Assembly: GCF_030406775.1 (NCBI RefSeq)
Contig: NZ_CP129119.1
Coordinates: 2,321,001 to 2,385,000, forward strand
Origin: Sporosarcina trichiuri
GTDB taxonomy: Bacteria; Bacillota; Bacilli; Bacillales_A; Planococcaceae
Direction of reading: 5' to 3'
DNA length: 64,000 nucleotides
The notes under the pieces were generated by a model, which did not search any database, was not told the origin of the DNA, and saw nothing but the letters and a program-made list of their open reading frames with translations. Made by a program: the position numbers and the translations under genes. Position 1 is the stretch's first letter, and each line of letters opens with the position of its first letter. This document shows, one piece after another, positions 38,493-46,331 of this stretch.

Positions 38493-40052
38493 GTGAGGAA
38501 AGAGGAAGTGGAAATTTGGATGGTGTATTTTGAAGTGAAGCGACTGCGTGAGGAAGGATTTTCAGACGCAGCGATCGCTAGAAAGCTTAAGATTTCTAGA
38601 AACAGAGTGAAAGATTATGGGGGAAAGACTCCGGAGGAATTTCACGAGTTTGCCTTGTCTTTACAGACAAGAAAGAAGAAACTGGATCCGTATGAGAAGC
38701 AGATCCTTGGATGGCTGAGAGAGCATCCAGATCTTACAGGTGCACAAATCGCAGACTGGCTAAAGGAAAAGCTGGAGGTGAACTTCGTCAGTGAAGGGAC
38801 TGTGAGGAATTACGTTAACGAAATTAGAGAGAAATATTGTATTCCTAAACAGTTGGCAGAACGAGAATATGCGGCTGTGCCCGAACTTCCTAAGGGACTC
38901 CAGATACAAGTCGATTTCGGGCAGACACGACAGCCAACGGTTGATGGAAAAAGCCAGAAACTCTATTTCATCGGTTTCGTCCTGGCCCATTCTCGCTATA
39001 AATATGTAGAGTGGCTCGACAGGCCCTTTACCACAAAGGATTTGATTCGGATGCATGAGAATGCCTTCGCCTATTTTGGAGGCATGACCGAAGAAATCGT
39101 ATATGATCAGGACAACCTTCTGGCCGTCAGTGAAAATGCGGGAGATATTATTCTGACCGCAGAGTTCGCCAGGTATCATCAGAAACGGAAGTTCAGGATT
39201 TATCTGTGCCGGAAAGCTGACCCGGAAACAAAGGGGAAAATTGAACGGGTGATCCAGTACGTAAAAGGAAACTTCGCCAAGAACCGGGTATTCGATCAAT
39301 TACGCCACTGGCAAGATACCTGCATGAAATGGCTGAAACGGACCGGGAATTATAACGTTCATCACACGACGAAAAAAAGACCTGCCGAAGTGTATACTCT
39401 GGAAAAGGAACACCTCAGACCGGTCTCAGGAACCTACATTTTCGAAAATGTCTGTACGTCCAGTATAACAAGACAGATTCACAAAGACAATGTGATTCGC
39501 TTTGGAGGGAACCGCTATAGCGTACCACTTGGTACGTTCCGGTCGGACGCGCCGAACATCGCCTATGTAGAAGAACATAAAGATCACCTTCTGATCCGTC
39601 TGCAGCAAACAGGACCGGTGATCGCCAAACATACCATCGCGAAGGGAAAAGGCCAGCTTATATCCGATCCAGGCCACCGGAAACGGAACCAGACAAAACG
39701 CGACACATCAATCCGACAGGTGACCGAAATGATCGCGGACGCTGAGCTCTCCAACTGGCTGATTGAGGTATTGAAGGAACGATATCCGCGTCACCTGCTC
39801 GATCAATTGCAGATTGTCCAGACAGTCGGCCTTCAGTATCCTGAATTCTTATCCCCGGCTGTTCAGGAGATGCGACGACTGCGACTCAGCAGCGCTCATG
39901 ACTTACGGGACATCGCCATCTCGTTGGAGATGGAAGAGAAGAAGACTGGACAGCGTGAAGCAGCGGTAAATGAAAAATATCAAGATCTTCGAGCCCCCGA
40001 ACGGAAAGAAGATATCTACCTTCAGATTTTCCAAGGAGGTGATCTGGTATGA
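38493..40052 (+). CDS. istA: IS21 family transposase IstA
   Basis: A 519-residue DDE transposase. An N-terminal HTH (about residues 14-40: FEVKRLREEGFSDAAIARKL) and a second HTH (about 70-115) precede the catalytic core: LQIQVDFGQTRQPTVDGKSQ (first Asp), EEIVYDQDNLLAVSE (second Asp) and DPETKGKIERVIQYVKGNFA (Glu). The GTG at 38493 lacks a clear ribosome site; ATG at 38520 (MVYFEVKRL) is an alternative. A 9-bp inverted repeat CTTTCTATA/TATAGAAAG precedes the gene. Its stop overlaps istB by 4 bases. Confidence 0.95.
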   Translation: MRKEEVEIWMVYFEVKRLREEGFSDAAIARKLKISRNRVKDYGGKTPEEFHEFALSLQTRKKKLDPYEKQILGWLREHPDLTGAQIADWLKEKLEVNFVSEGTVRNYVNEIREKYCIPKQLAEREYAAVPELPKGLQIQVDFGQTRQPTVDGKSQKLYFIGFVLAHSRYKYVEWLDRPFTTKDLIRMHENAFAYFGGMTEEIVYDQDNLLAVSENAGDIILTAEFARYHQKRKFRIYLCRKADPETKGKIERVIQYVKGNFAKNRVFDQLRHWQDTCMKWLKRTGNYNVHHTTKKRPAEVYTLEKEHLRPVSGTYIFENVCTSSITRQIHKDNVIRFGGNRYSVPLGTFRSDAPNIAYVEEHKDHLLIRLQQTGPVIAKHTIAKGKGQLISDPGHRKRNQTKRDTSIRQVTEMIADAELSNWLIEVLKERYPRHLLDQLQIVQTVGLQYPEFLSPAVQEMRRLRLSSAHDLRDIAISLEMEEKKTGQREAAVNEKYQDLRAPERKEDIYLQIFQGGDLV

Positions 40053-40822
40053 AGCCACTCTACGAAGATCTGCAAGATCAATGCCGGACCCTGCGCTTAG
40101 CAGAGGCCGCAAAGGAGCTGCCCCGAATTTTACGGGAGGCCGAATCGAAGGGATGGACGTATCATGAATTGATGCATGAATTCCTTCATTATGAGGTGCG
40201 ATGCCGGGAGACAAAGAGTCGGGATAAGTTGATGAAATGGGCAGAGTTTCCTGAACTGCTCACCTTGGAGAACTTTCGGTTGGAAGAACAGACCGCAATC
40301 GGGGCCAAGCAACTGAATGTCTTAAAGGAGCTAGCGTGGGTAGAAGAATGTTTCACACTGATCATGATGGGGCCGACGGGTGTCGGCAAAACCCATCTAT
40401 CTACAGCATTAGGCATTCATGCGATTGAGAGAGGACACCAAGTGTCCTTCATCTCGATGGACCGATTGATGTATGTATTGAAGACCAAGGATTATACGGC
40501 CAAGTCTAAAACCCGCTACAAACGAATCGTCAAATCCGATTTAATCATTATCGATGACGTCATGTACATGGCCTACGAGCCGCAGGAAGCTCATTTATTT
40601 TTCCAGTTCATTTATGAACTGTATGATCAAGCAGCCTTTATTTTGACATCCAACAAGGGGCCTGGAGAGTGGGGGAAGTTTTTAGGAGATCCGACATTGA
40701 CCACAGCCATCCTGGATCGTTTACTGCATAGGAGCGAGATTTTAACGTTCAGCGAGGAGCAGAACAGCATTCGAATGAAATATCGTCAGACGTTATTTAC
40801 GACAACAGGTGTTGAATCTTAA
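40049..40822 (+). CDS. istB: IS21 family helper ATPase IstB
   Basis: A 257-residue AAA+ ATPase related to DnaC/DnaA that partners IstA in target selection. Walker A: LIMMGPTGVGKTHLSTALGI; Walker B: DLIIIDDVMYMAYEPQEAHL; sensor region AAFILTSNKGPGEWGKFLGD; arginine region ILDRLLHRSEILTF. The ATG overlaps the istA stop (ATGA), with AAGGAGGTGA upstream. The N-terminal IstB segment (LRLAEAAKELPRILREAESK) is present. No defects are seen. Confidence 0.95.
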   Translation: MKPLYEDLQDQCRTLRLAEAAKELPRILREAESKGWTYHELMHEFLHYEVRCRETKSRDKLMKWAEFPELLTLENFRLEEQTAIGAKQLNVLKELAWVEECFTLIMMGPTGVGKTHLSTALGIHAIERGHQVSFISMDRLMYVLKTKDYTAKSKTRYKRIVKSDLIIIDDVMYMAYEPQEAHLFFQFIYELYDQAAFILTSNKGPGEWGKFLGDPTLTTAILDRLLHRSEILTFSEEQNSIRMKYRQTLFTTTGVES

Positions 40823-40887
40823 TTGTTGAAAACTGTTGTGTGATAATTGCCGAAAACTGCTTAATTCTACTTGACGGTCACATCATT

Positions 40888-41070
40888 TCCATAACGTTAC
40901 TGACAGTGTTTAAAATGATATCGAGAAGCAATGACGTTTGGAGCGCATTCGAATCATCTCTTCCAATTATCATATTTTATTATCTAATCGTTAGCGTCTT
41001 TTGGGTCATTAACCTAGATAAGATGAAAGAAACCACTTCGGTAAAGAGTAATTTCACAACCGACAAGTGA
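40888..41070 (+). pseudogene. 3' part of the small two-helix membrane-protein gene cut by IS21
   Basis: The 60 codons from TCC at 40888 read SITLLTVFKMISRSNDVWSA, then a second hydrophobic helix (LPIIIFYYLIVSVFWVI) and a polar tail NLDKMKETTSVKSNFTTDK. They are in frame with 38346-38393 after excision of the IS and one TCATT. I do not recognise the 76-residue product. Small size, two helices and location beside a regulator would fit an immunity, signalling or peptide-export accessory protein; none of this is shown. Confidence 0.75.
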
Positions 41071-41153
41071 TTGCTGAAAAAAGCGGTTACTCCTTTGATG
41101 TTTTTTCCTGCCGGCAAGGGAGCGCTTTCAAGAGGTGAATGGGGCTTTTGAGA

Positions 41154-41271
41154 CGTCCGCCAGTTTCTGGCGGACGGTACCAATGATGAATGGTGCCTGA
41201 AATGAATGGTGCCTGTGCGAAAAACTATCGTGAATGTTTAAACAAACATGAAAGTTTAATGCACAGGCACC
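41154..41271. repeat. Hairpin and inverted-repeat cluster, possible REP/MITE remnant
   Basis: CGTCCGCCAG/CTGGCGGACG (41154-41163, 41167-41176) is a perfect 10-bp hairpin with a TTT loop. Next to it ATGAATGGTGCCTG occurs twice (41185-41198, 41203-41216), and GGTGCCTGTGC (41208-41218) is inverted at GCACAGGCACC (41261-41271). The GGTGCCTG core resembles ends I associate with REP-type (TnpA-REP) elements of Bacillales. No transposase remains. The rest of 41071-41298 holds no gene I can support. Confidence 0.5.
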
Positions 41272-41298
41272 CTACACTAAGTTGCTCAGGCATTCTAC

Positions 41299-41454
41299 TT
41301 AAGTCCAATACTTCAAAGCAAGTAACCCGCCAAGAATTATCAAGTAGAAAATGAATTTGTCGGATTTATTGATACTTTTCTTTTCTATTAATGCAAATAA
41401 AGATCCCGTAATGAGTATTACTACCATTACATCTATCATGAAATTAATGCACAT
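41299..41454 (-). CDS. Small two-helix membrane protein downstream of the secreted 303-aa protein
   Basis: A 51-codon ORF too short for the usual cutoff: start MCINFMIDVMVVILITGSLF, then ALIEKKSINKSDKF and a second helix IFYLIILGGLLALKYWT. AAGAGGAGG lies just before the first ATG (41454); the in-frame ATG at 41439 is an alternative start. It begins 37 bases after the stop of the 303-residue secreted protein and reads in the same direction, so the two may be one transcript. Size and two helices with a lysine-rich loop are typical of small immunity proteins, but this is inference. Confidence 0.55.
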   Translation of the reverse strand: MCINFMIDVMVVILITGSLFALIEKKSINKSDKFIFYLIILGGLLALKYWT

Positions 41455-41491
41455 TACCTCCTCTTTTTACCCCTTCAGAAACTAATTATTC

Positions 41492-42403
41492 CTATCTCCA
41501 CAGTTGTGCATAGGCACTCTGAATTTTAACGTGTGCTCCCGAAGATATTACATTCATTCTCACTGCCACTACAGCGGCAGAACCGGCTCCTCCAAGGGCA
41601 CCAACTATAGTAGCAAACGTCAAAGCTGTCACACCTAATATTCCCATTAACACAACACCCTCTGCAAGCAGCTCAGTTCTAGCATTCCAAACATCGTCTG
41701 CCTTGTCCACAAAAGAATTAATGAAACTAGAATCGTATACTATTCTAGATGTCTTTGAATTAGCTTGCACACCTTTGGGATCTAACATGAATGAATTTAA
41801 ATTATCCCTTCTCAGCATTTTACCTGCATATACATAATAGCCACTTGCGCGTTTTTCATACCCTATTGCATTATGGAGCTTTTTTGAATGAAAAGCGTCA
41901 TAAAAACCATCAATGTTATCATTTTCAATCATAATTGTAGTTGCTATTTCTTTAGCTGCCTTTCTATATTCCTCCATAGATATTTCACCTTGTTTATATA
42001 TGTTGCCAAGCATTAATACTCTTTTGCTTTGAAATACACTCAGTGAAACAAGTGGTTCATTTGTCTCTTCGGTTATTGCATCTTCATTTAACTTAGTAAG
42101 ATTTCCATCCCTAAATTCTAATATATCAGTCACAGTGCTTACTTCCGTCTCATCTTTTTCAAATTTGGTACTCTCAACACGTGCCTTAATCTTTATTATT
42201 TTTACATCGTCCTCTAAGTATTCACTAACCTTTTCTACTTTGTATAATCTCTCACCAACAATTTCTCCTGAGTACTTATCTAGTATAGGAGTCGTAAATC
42301 TGTCTTTATCACTTTTTACTTCTAGAGATTCGTTAGCATTCACATTCGTCAGATTAAGGTTTAATAATACTAAGATTAAACAAACGATGAAATACTTTTT
42401 CAT
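41492..42403 (-). CDS. Secreted protein of unknown function, bacteriocin-like C-terminus
   Basis: A 303-residue protein I cannot assign. A clear signal peptide (MKKYFIVCLILVLLNLNLTN, likely cut after VNA near residue 23) precedes about 215 hydrophilic residues rich in K, E, D and S. Near the C-terminus (about residues 247-287) lies a Gly/Ala/Val-rich hydrophobic stretch (GVVLMGILGVTALTFATIVG, then ALGGAGSAAVVAV), ending in AYAQLWR. Such a tail can insert in membranes, as in large bacteriocins or holin-like toxins. The operator motif lies 135 bases upstream, and a small two-helix protein gene follows. Base composition is strongly A/T-rich. Confidence 0.7.
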   Translation of the reverse strand: MKKYFIVCLILVLLNLNLTNVNANESLEVKSDKDRFTTPILDKYSGEIVGERLYKVEKVSEYLEDDVKIIKIKARVESTKFEKDETEVSTVTDILEFRDGNLTKLNEDAITEETNEPLVSLSVFQSKRVLMLGNIYKQGEISMEEYRKAAKEIATTIMIENDNIDGFYDAFHSKKLHNAIGYEKRASGYYVYAGKMLRRDNLNSFMLDPKGVQANSKTSRIVYDSSFINSFVDKADDVWNARTELLAEGVVLMGILGVTALTFATIVGALGGAGSAAVVAVRMNVISSGAHVKIQSAYAQLWR

Positions 42404-42439
42404 TTCACTTCACTTTCCTTTATTTTTTACTGTGAAAAA

Positions 42440-42517
42440 CTATTTAGTCTCCTTAATGCCTTTGTCACCTCCTGTTTGTGTATCAACCATTCTATTCTTT
42501 GTAAGCATACTACTCAT
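42440..42517 (-). other. Leader with a perfect Shine-Dalgarno sequence and a 25-codon mini-ORF
   Basis: Between the motif at 42538 and the 303-aa gene, a 25-codon frame (MSSMLTKNRMVDTQTGGDKG, then IKETK) ends 36 bases before the ATG. It lacks its own good ribosome site. Inside it lies AGGAGGTGA (about 42469-42477, minus), a perfect anti-16S match with no start codon at usable distance. This could be an mRNA-stabilising SD or chance. Coding status is doubtful. Confidence 0.3.
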
Positions 42518-42537
42518 CTATTAAAAAGAAGTAAAAT

Positions 42538-42551
42538 AGTCGTAAATGACT
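42538..42551. promoter_or_regulatory. Second exact copy of the 14-bp operator motif
   Basis: AGTCGTAAATGACT, identical to 37303-37316. On the minus strand, TTACGACT is followed after 3 bases by TTACTT and 16 bases later by TAGTAT, a weak promoter for the 303-aa secreted protein, with the motif placed as an upstream activator site. Confidence 0.55.
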
Positions 42552-42924
42552 GCTAACAGAGAGTTATTCGTAGTGTGTATTGATTTTTTTCCTTAGAATC
42601 ATGACTATATGATGGCTTTAGCTAGTCCTCAAACCAACTTTAAATCAAAGAATTGCTTCTATATTGCGCAATATACAGGTTGTCATACAATTTGTTAGCT
42701 TTTTGTTTTCAATATAAAGCTTGCATTGTATCCTTGTTAATTAAAAAACTTTTAATTTTATTTAACTGCTATCTGAAGAGCTACTTCCTGTTTCCCTGCA
42801 TCACTGCTAGACTGCTCTCCACACTCAATCCAAAATGATAAAAAACACCCCGCCCCTCCAGGTCTCCTGGCGTAAAAACGACGGAGACTGGACAGTGCCA
42901 GGATGTCTTTTCAATTTCAACATA
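42552..42924. other. A/T-rich intergenic stretch
   Basis: No gene is supported here. It contains a perfect 16-bp palindrome TATATTGCGCAATATA (42660-42675). Near the right edge, a minus-strand CCAGG/CCTGG hairpin (about 42858-42870) precedes a G-rich run and six T residues (42845-42840) and may end the thrB transcript. A 61-codon hydrophobic frame from a TTG at 42653 has no ribosome site and is not called. Confidence 0.5.
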
Positions 42925-43818
42925 TCAATTACCGCTCGAACCCACCGCCACAGGCTGCACAGCAATCGCCTTGTAGTACGGAAAAGCGGTTTCCAGTGCC
43001 TGGGCGATCTCCTGCTCGCGGCCGGCTGGTACGGCGACGAACAGGGAAGGGCCGGCGCCGCTCAGCGTCATGCCATAAGCTCCGTGCTTGTGGCTGGCTT
43101 CCCGGATGTTATCGAAGTCCGGGAACCGGTCTTTCCGGTACGGTTCGTGGAAGATGTCGCGGTCCATCATGCGGCCGACGAGCGGCCAGTTGCCGGTGGC
43201 GAGTGCGGCTGCCATGAGGCTGCTGGCGGCGCTGCCTTCCGTCGCTTTCTTATGATCGAGCTGGGCCGGCAGCAGGCCGCGGGAGTCGCCGGTTTTCATC
43301 ATGACGGGCGGGACGAGGACGACGCCGCCGATGTCAGGTGCCTCGAATGTCATCACTTCAAGGGACGTGCCGTCGTAGAACGACACGGTGACGCCGCCTG
43401 CTATGGCGGCGGTGACGTTGTCCGCGTGGCCTTCGATGCTTGCGCCGAACCACATCTTCTCTTTCCGGTTCAATTTCAGCTCGTGCAGACGGTCGGCGAT
43501 CTCGATGCCTGCTGCAATGGCCGCAGCACTGCTGCCGAGCCCTTTGCCGAGCGGGATGTCGGAATGGACACGCAGCGCACAGGGGATTTCCTTCCGTCCT
43601 GCACGGCGGGTCACTCTGCCCATCGTCTGGATGATCAGGCTGTCTTCGTTCACAGGCAGGCCTTCTGTGTTCTCGCTTTCGTACTGGACCGACCATGCCT
43701 CCGCCGGTTCCGCTTCAACTGTCATGCTGAGCGACAGCGCCATGCCAATGCTGTCGAAACCGGGGCCGAGGTTGGCGGTCGTTGCGGGTACGGTGACGGT
43801 GATTCGTGACATCCCCAA
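42925..43818 (-). CDS. thrB: Homoserine kinase
   Basis: A 297-residue GHMP kinase (homoserine + ATP to O-phosphohomoserine). Motifs: VTVPATTANLGPGFDSIGMA (motif 1), DIPLGKGLGSSAAAIAAGIE (ATP loop), and YGMTLSGAGPSLFVAVPAGR (motif 3). The TTG at 43818 is 8 bases after AAGGAGG and precedes an ATG two codons on; TTG has the better spacing. It starts 1 base before the thrC stop region, completing the hom-thrC-thrB operon. Confidence 0.97.
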   Translation of the reverse strand: MGMSRITVTVPATTANLGPGFDSIGMALSLSMTVEAEPAEAWSVQYESENTEGLPVNEDSLIIQTMGRVTRRAGRKEIPCALRVHSDIPLGKGLGSSAAAIAAGIEIADRLHELKLNRKEKMWFGASIEGHADNVTAAIAGGVTVSFYDGTSLEVMTFEAPDIGGVVLVPPVMMKTGDSRGLLPAQLDHKKATEGSAASSLMAAALATGNWPLVGRMMDRDIFHEPYRKDRFPDFDNIREASHKHGAYGMTLSGAGPSLFVAVPAGREQEIAQALETAFPYYKAIAVQPVAVGSSGN

Positions 43819-44877
43819 TTATTCCGCCTCCTTCTTCAATTCCGCGGCGAACGCTTCGAATTCCGCACGGGTCATGAACGGCTTGCCGTCGTTGACGCGG
43901 ATCGCCGTTTCCGGGTCTTTCAGGCCGTTGCCGGTCAGGACGCCGACGATCGTCGCGCCTTTTTTGATCTCCCCGGCTTCAATCCGTTTCTTCAGGCCGG
44001 CAATCGTGGCGCAGGACGCCGGTTCGGCGAAGACACCGTCCGATGCGGCCAGCAGGCTGTATGCTTCCAAGATTTCGTCGTCGGTCACCGACAGGATATG
44101 GCCGCCGGACTGTTTCAGCGCGTTCTCCGCGAGTTTCCAGCTTGCTGGGTTTCCGATGCGGATTGCAGTCGCGACCGTTTCCGGCTCTTCGAACACACGG
44201 CCATAGACGATCGGTGCGGCTCCATCCGCCTGCACGCCGAGCAGTTCGGGCCGGCTGCCGCCTTTCTTCTCTGCGTATTCCGTGAACCCTTTCCAAGCAG
44301 CGGAGATGTTGCCGGCGTTGCCGACGGGCAGTGCGAAGATGTCCGGAACGGCCCCGAGCTGTTCGATCGTCTCGAAGGCGATCGTCTTCTGCCCTTCCAG
44401 GCGGTACGGATTCACCGAGTTGACGAGCGCGATGTCCCCGCCGCCCGCTTCCCGCACCATTTGCAGTGCTTCATCGAAATTGCCCTCGATCTCAAGGATT
44501 TCCGCTCCGTACATTTTCGCCTGGGCGAGTTTGCCGAGGGCGATCCGGTCTTCCGGGATGACGACGATCGTCCGCATGCCGGCCCGTGCGCCGTAAGCGG
44601 CAGCGGATGCCGACGTATTGCCGGTCGATGCACAGATGAGCGTCGTCTTGCCCTCTTCCTTCGCTTTGGCGACTGCCATCACCATGCCGCGGTCCTTGAA
44701 GGAGCCGGTCGGATTCGCCCCTTCCGTCTTCACGTACAGGTTGACCCCCCACTGCTTCGACAGGTTTTTCAGATGGATGAGCGGCGTGTTGCCTTCCTGC
44801 AGTGTCAGTTCCGGTGTATTCTCCGTAACAGGCAGCCATTCCTTATATTCTTCGATCAGTCCGTTCCATCGTCTCAT
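43819..44877 (-). CDS. thrC: Threonine synthase
   Basis: A 352-residue PLP enzyme (O-phosphohomoserine + H2O to threonine + phosphate). The start [20 protein letters not shown] at 44877 has GAGGGGG about 9 bases upstream, in the hom stop region. PLP lysine: [20 protein letters not shown]; phosphate loop: [16 protein letters not shown] (GNAGN). Length fits the short Bacillus-type threonine synthase. It is the middle gene of hom-thrC-thrB. Confidence 0.97.
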   Translation of the reverse strand: MRRWNGLIEEYKEWLPVTENTPELTLQEGNTPLIHLKNLSKQWGVNLYVKTEGANPTGSFKDRGMVMAVAKAKEEGKTTLICASTGNTSASAAAYGARAGMRTIVVIPEDRIALGKLAQAKMYGAEILEIEGNFDEALQMVREAGGGDIALVNSVNPYRLEGQKTIAFETIEQLGAVPDIFALPVGNAGNISAAWKGFTEYAEKKGGSRPELLGVQADGAAPIVYGRVFEEPETVATAIRIGNPASWKLAENALKQSGGHILSVTDDEILEAYSLLAASDGVFAEPASCATIAGLKKRIEAGEIKKGATIVGVLTGNGLKDPETAIRVNDGKPFMTRAEFEAFAAELKKEAE

Positions 44878-44881
44878 CAGT

Positions 44882-46174
44882 TCAGTCCCCCTCAATCCGG
44901 TAATGGCTCAAGACGCCATTGACCTCTGGTGCGGTTGTCAGTTCTTCGAGTACGTCGAGATGCTGCTTGCGTGAGATCGTGTGTGTGATGAAGATCAGAT
45001 CTGCGTCTTCCCGCGCCGGGTTCGGATGCTGGATCACCGTGGCAAGACTCGCGCCGTTCTTGCTGTAGATCGCGGACAGCCTTGCCAGCACACCGATTTC
45101 ATCACGCACGGCAATCCGGTGGAAATACCGGGCGGATTTCTGCTCGTCCGTTTTCGTTTTGCGTTCGTACTGGTATGAGTGGACCCGCTTGCCGTTTACG
45201 CCGAGCAGCAGGTTGCGGCAGGCCGCCACGATATCCGACGTGACGGACGTCGCGGTCGGCAGCGAGCCGGCGCCCGGACCGTAGAACATCGTCTCCCCGA
45301 CTGCTGCGCCACGCACATACACTGCGTTGAATTCGTTGTTGACCGAAGCGAGCGGGTGCGCGTTCGGGAAGAAGACCGGCTCGACCGCCACTTCGACACC
45401 CTGCTCGTCCTTCTTCGCGGAGCCTGCCATCTTGACCGTATAGCCGAACTGTTCGGCGAGTTCCAGGTCGCCGTCCTCGATGGCGTCCATGCCCCGTACG
45501 TACACGTCATCGAGCTGCACCTCCTCGGAGAACGACAGCGACGCAAGGATCGCCATCTTGCGCGCAGCATCGATACCGCCGACATCCGCCGTCGGATCCG
45601 CTTCTGCGAATCCGAGTGCAGTCGCTTCCTCGAGTGCCTCCGCGTACGTCTTCTTCTCATGCTTCATCTTCGTGAGGATGAAGTTCGTCGTGCCGTTGAT
45701 GATGCCGAGCAGTGAGGTGATGCGGTCGGAAGCGAGTCCGTCCTCGAGTGTCCGGATGAGCGGGATGCCGCCGCCGACACTCGCTTCGTAGAACAGGTCA
45801 CAGCCGTTCCGGTCCGCGAGCACCAGCAGGTCCCGGCCGTGCACCGCCATGACATCCTTGTTCGCGGTGACGACCCCTTTGCCCGCCTGCAGCGCCTGTT
45901 CAATCGCAACTCTCGCTTCTTCCATGCCGCCGAACACTTCGACCATGATATCGATCGATTCATCGTTCAGCAAATCGTCCAGCGAATCGGTGAACAACTC
46001 CTGCGGCAGGTCCGTATTCCGCTCCTTGTGCAGGTTCCGGACGAGGACGCGCCGGATCTTCACCGGCACGCCGAGTTTGTAGGTCAGATCTTCCTGATGC
46101 TGCTGTAATACGCTGGCCACTCCGCTGCCGACAGTGCCGAAGCCGAGCAGGCCGATCCCTATCTCTTTTTTCAT
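44882..46174 (-). CDS. hom: Homoserine dehydrogenase
   Basis: A 430-residue NAD(P)-dependent enzyme (aspartate semialdehyde to homoserine). N-terminal Rossmann motif [20 protein letters not shown]; catalytic region [20 protein letters not shown] and [20 protein letters not shown] (catalytic Lys); C-terminal ACT domain (about 350-430: [20 protein letters not shown]) for threonine feedback. A strong promoter lies at 46235-46263. It is followed by thrC and thrB. Confidence 0.98.
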   Translation of the reverse strand: MKKEIGIGLLGFGTVGSGVASVLQQHQEDLTYKLGVPVKIRRVLVRNLHKERNTDLPQELFTDSLDDLLNDESIDIMVEVFGGMEEARVAIEQALQAGKGVVTANKDVMAVHGRDLLVLADRNGCDLFYEASVGGGIPLIRTLEDGLASDRITSLLGIINGTTNFILTKMKHEKKTYAEALEEATALGFAEADPTADVGGIDAARKMAILASLSFSEEVQLDDVYVRGMDAIEDGDLELAEQFGYTVKMAGSAKKDEQGVEVAVEPVFFPNAHPLASVNNEFNAVYVRGAAVGETMFYGPGAGSLPTATSVTSDIVAACRNLLLGVNGKRVHSYQYERKTKTDEQKSARYFHRIAVRDEIGVLARLSAIYSKNGASLATVIQHPNPAREDADLIFITHTISRKQHLDVLEELTTAPEVNGVLSHYRIEGD

Positions 46175-46234
46175 TTGACGAGTCTCCTAACCGTATGTAC
46201 ACTATGCAGAAACAATTGTCCTTGGCATACAGAC

Positions 46235-46263
46235 ATTATAAAGATAAAGTCTTCACAGAACAA
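46235..46263 (-). promoter_or_regulatory. Promoter of hom-thrC-thrB
   Basis: On the minus strand TTGTTC (46263-46258) and a perfect TATAAT (46240-46235) are spaced by 17 bases, 61 bases upstream of the hom start. The aspartate kinase gene is transcribed the other way from the same intergenic region, where TTATTC and TACTAT 18 bases apart are a weak candidate. Confidence 0.8.
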
Positions 46264-46331
46264 CCGGTACATGCTATTGTTATTCAATATATCACACTAC
46301 TCATACTATATTAAAGATTGGATCTGGTGCC

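Larger units (their letters stand above)
38394..40882 (+). mobile_element. Complete IS21-family insertion sequence
   Basis: A 2489-bp element with TG...CA ends. Left end TGTAAACGTTAA and the reverse complement of the right end TGTGACCGTCAA align base for base, and both reach AGCAGTTTTC at the same distance (positions 22-31). Each end carries two CAGTTTTC copies, the multiple terminal repeats typical of IS21. Target duplication is TCATT (38389-38393 and 40883-40887). It encodes overlapping istA and istB, both apparently intact. It has inserted in a small membrane-protein gene. Confidence 0.9.

Noticed and set aside
42653..42838. A 61-codon hydrophobic plus-strand frame starting with TTG
   Set aside because: It has no ribosome binding site, an A/T-rich random-like composition and a palindrome across its 5' end; there is no evidence that it is translated.
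34824..42925. Integrase-type island with a duplicated tRNA-Ser 3' end
   Set aside because: I found no second copy of the GGTTCGAATCCCTC...CCTCC segment near 42.9 kb and no integrase gene, so no att sites are claimed.
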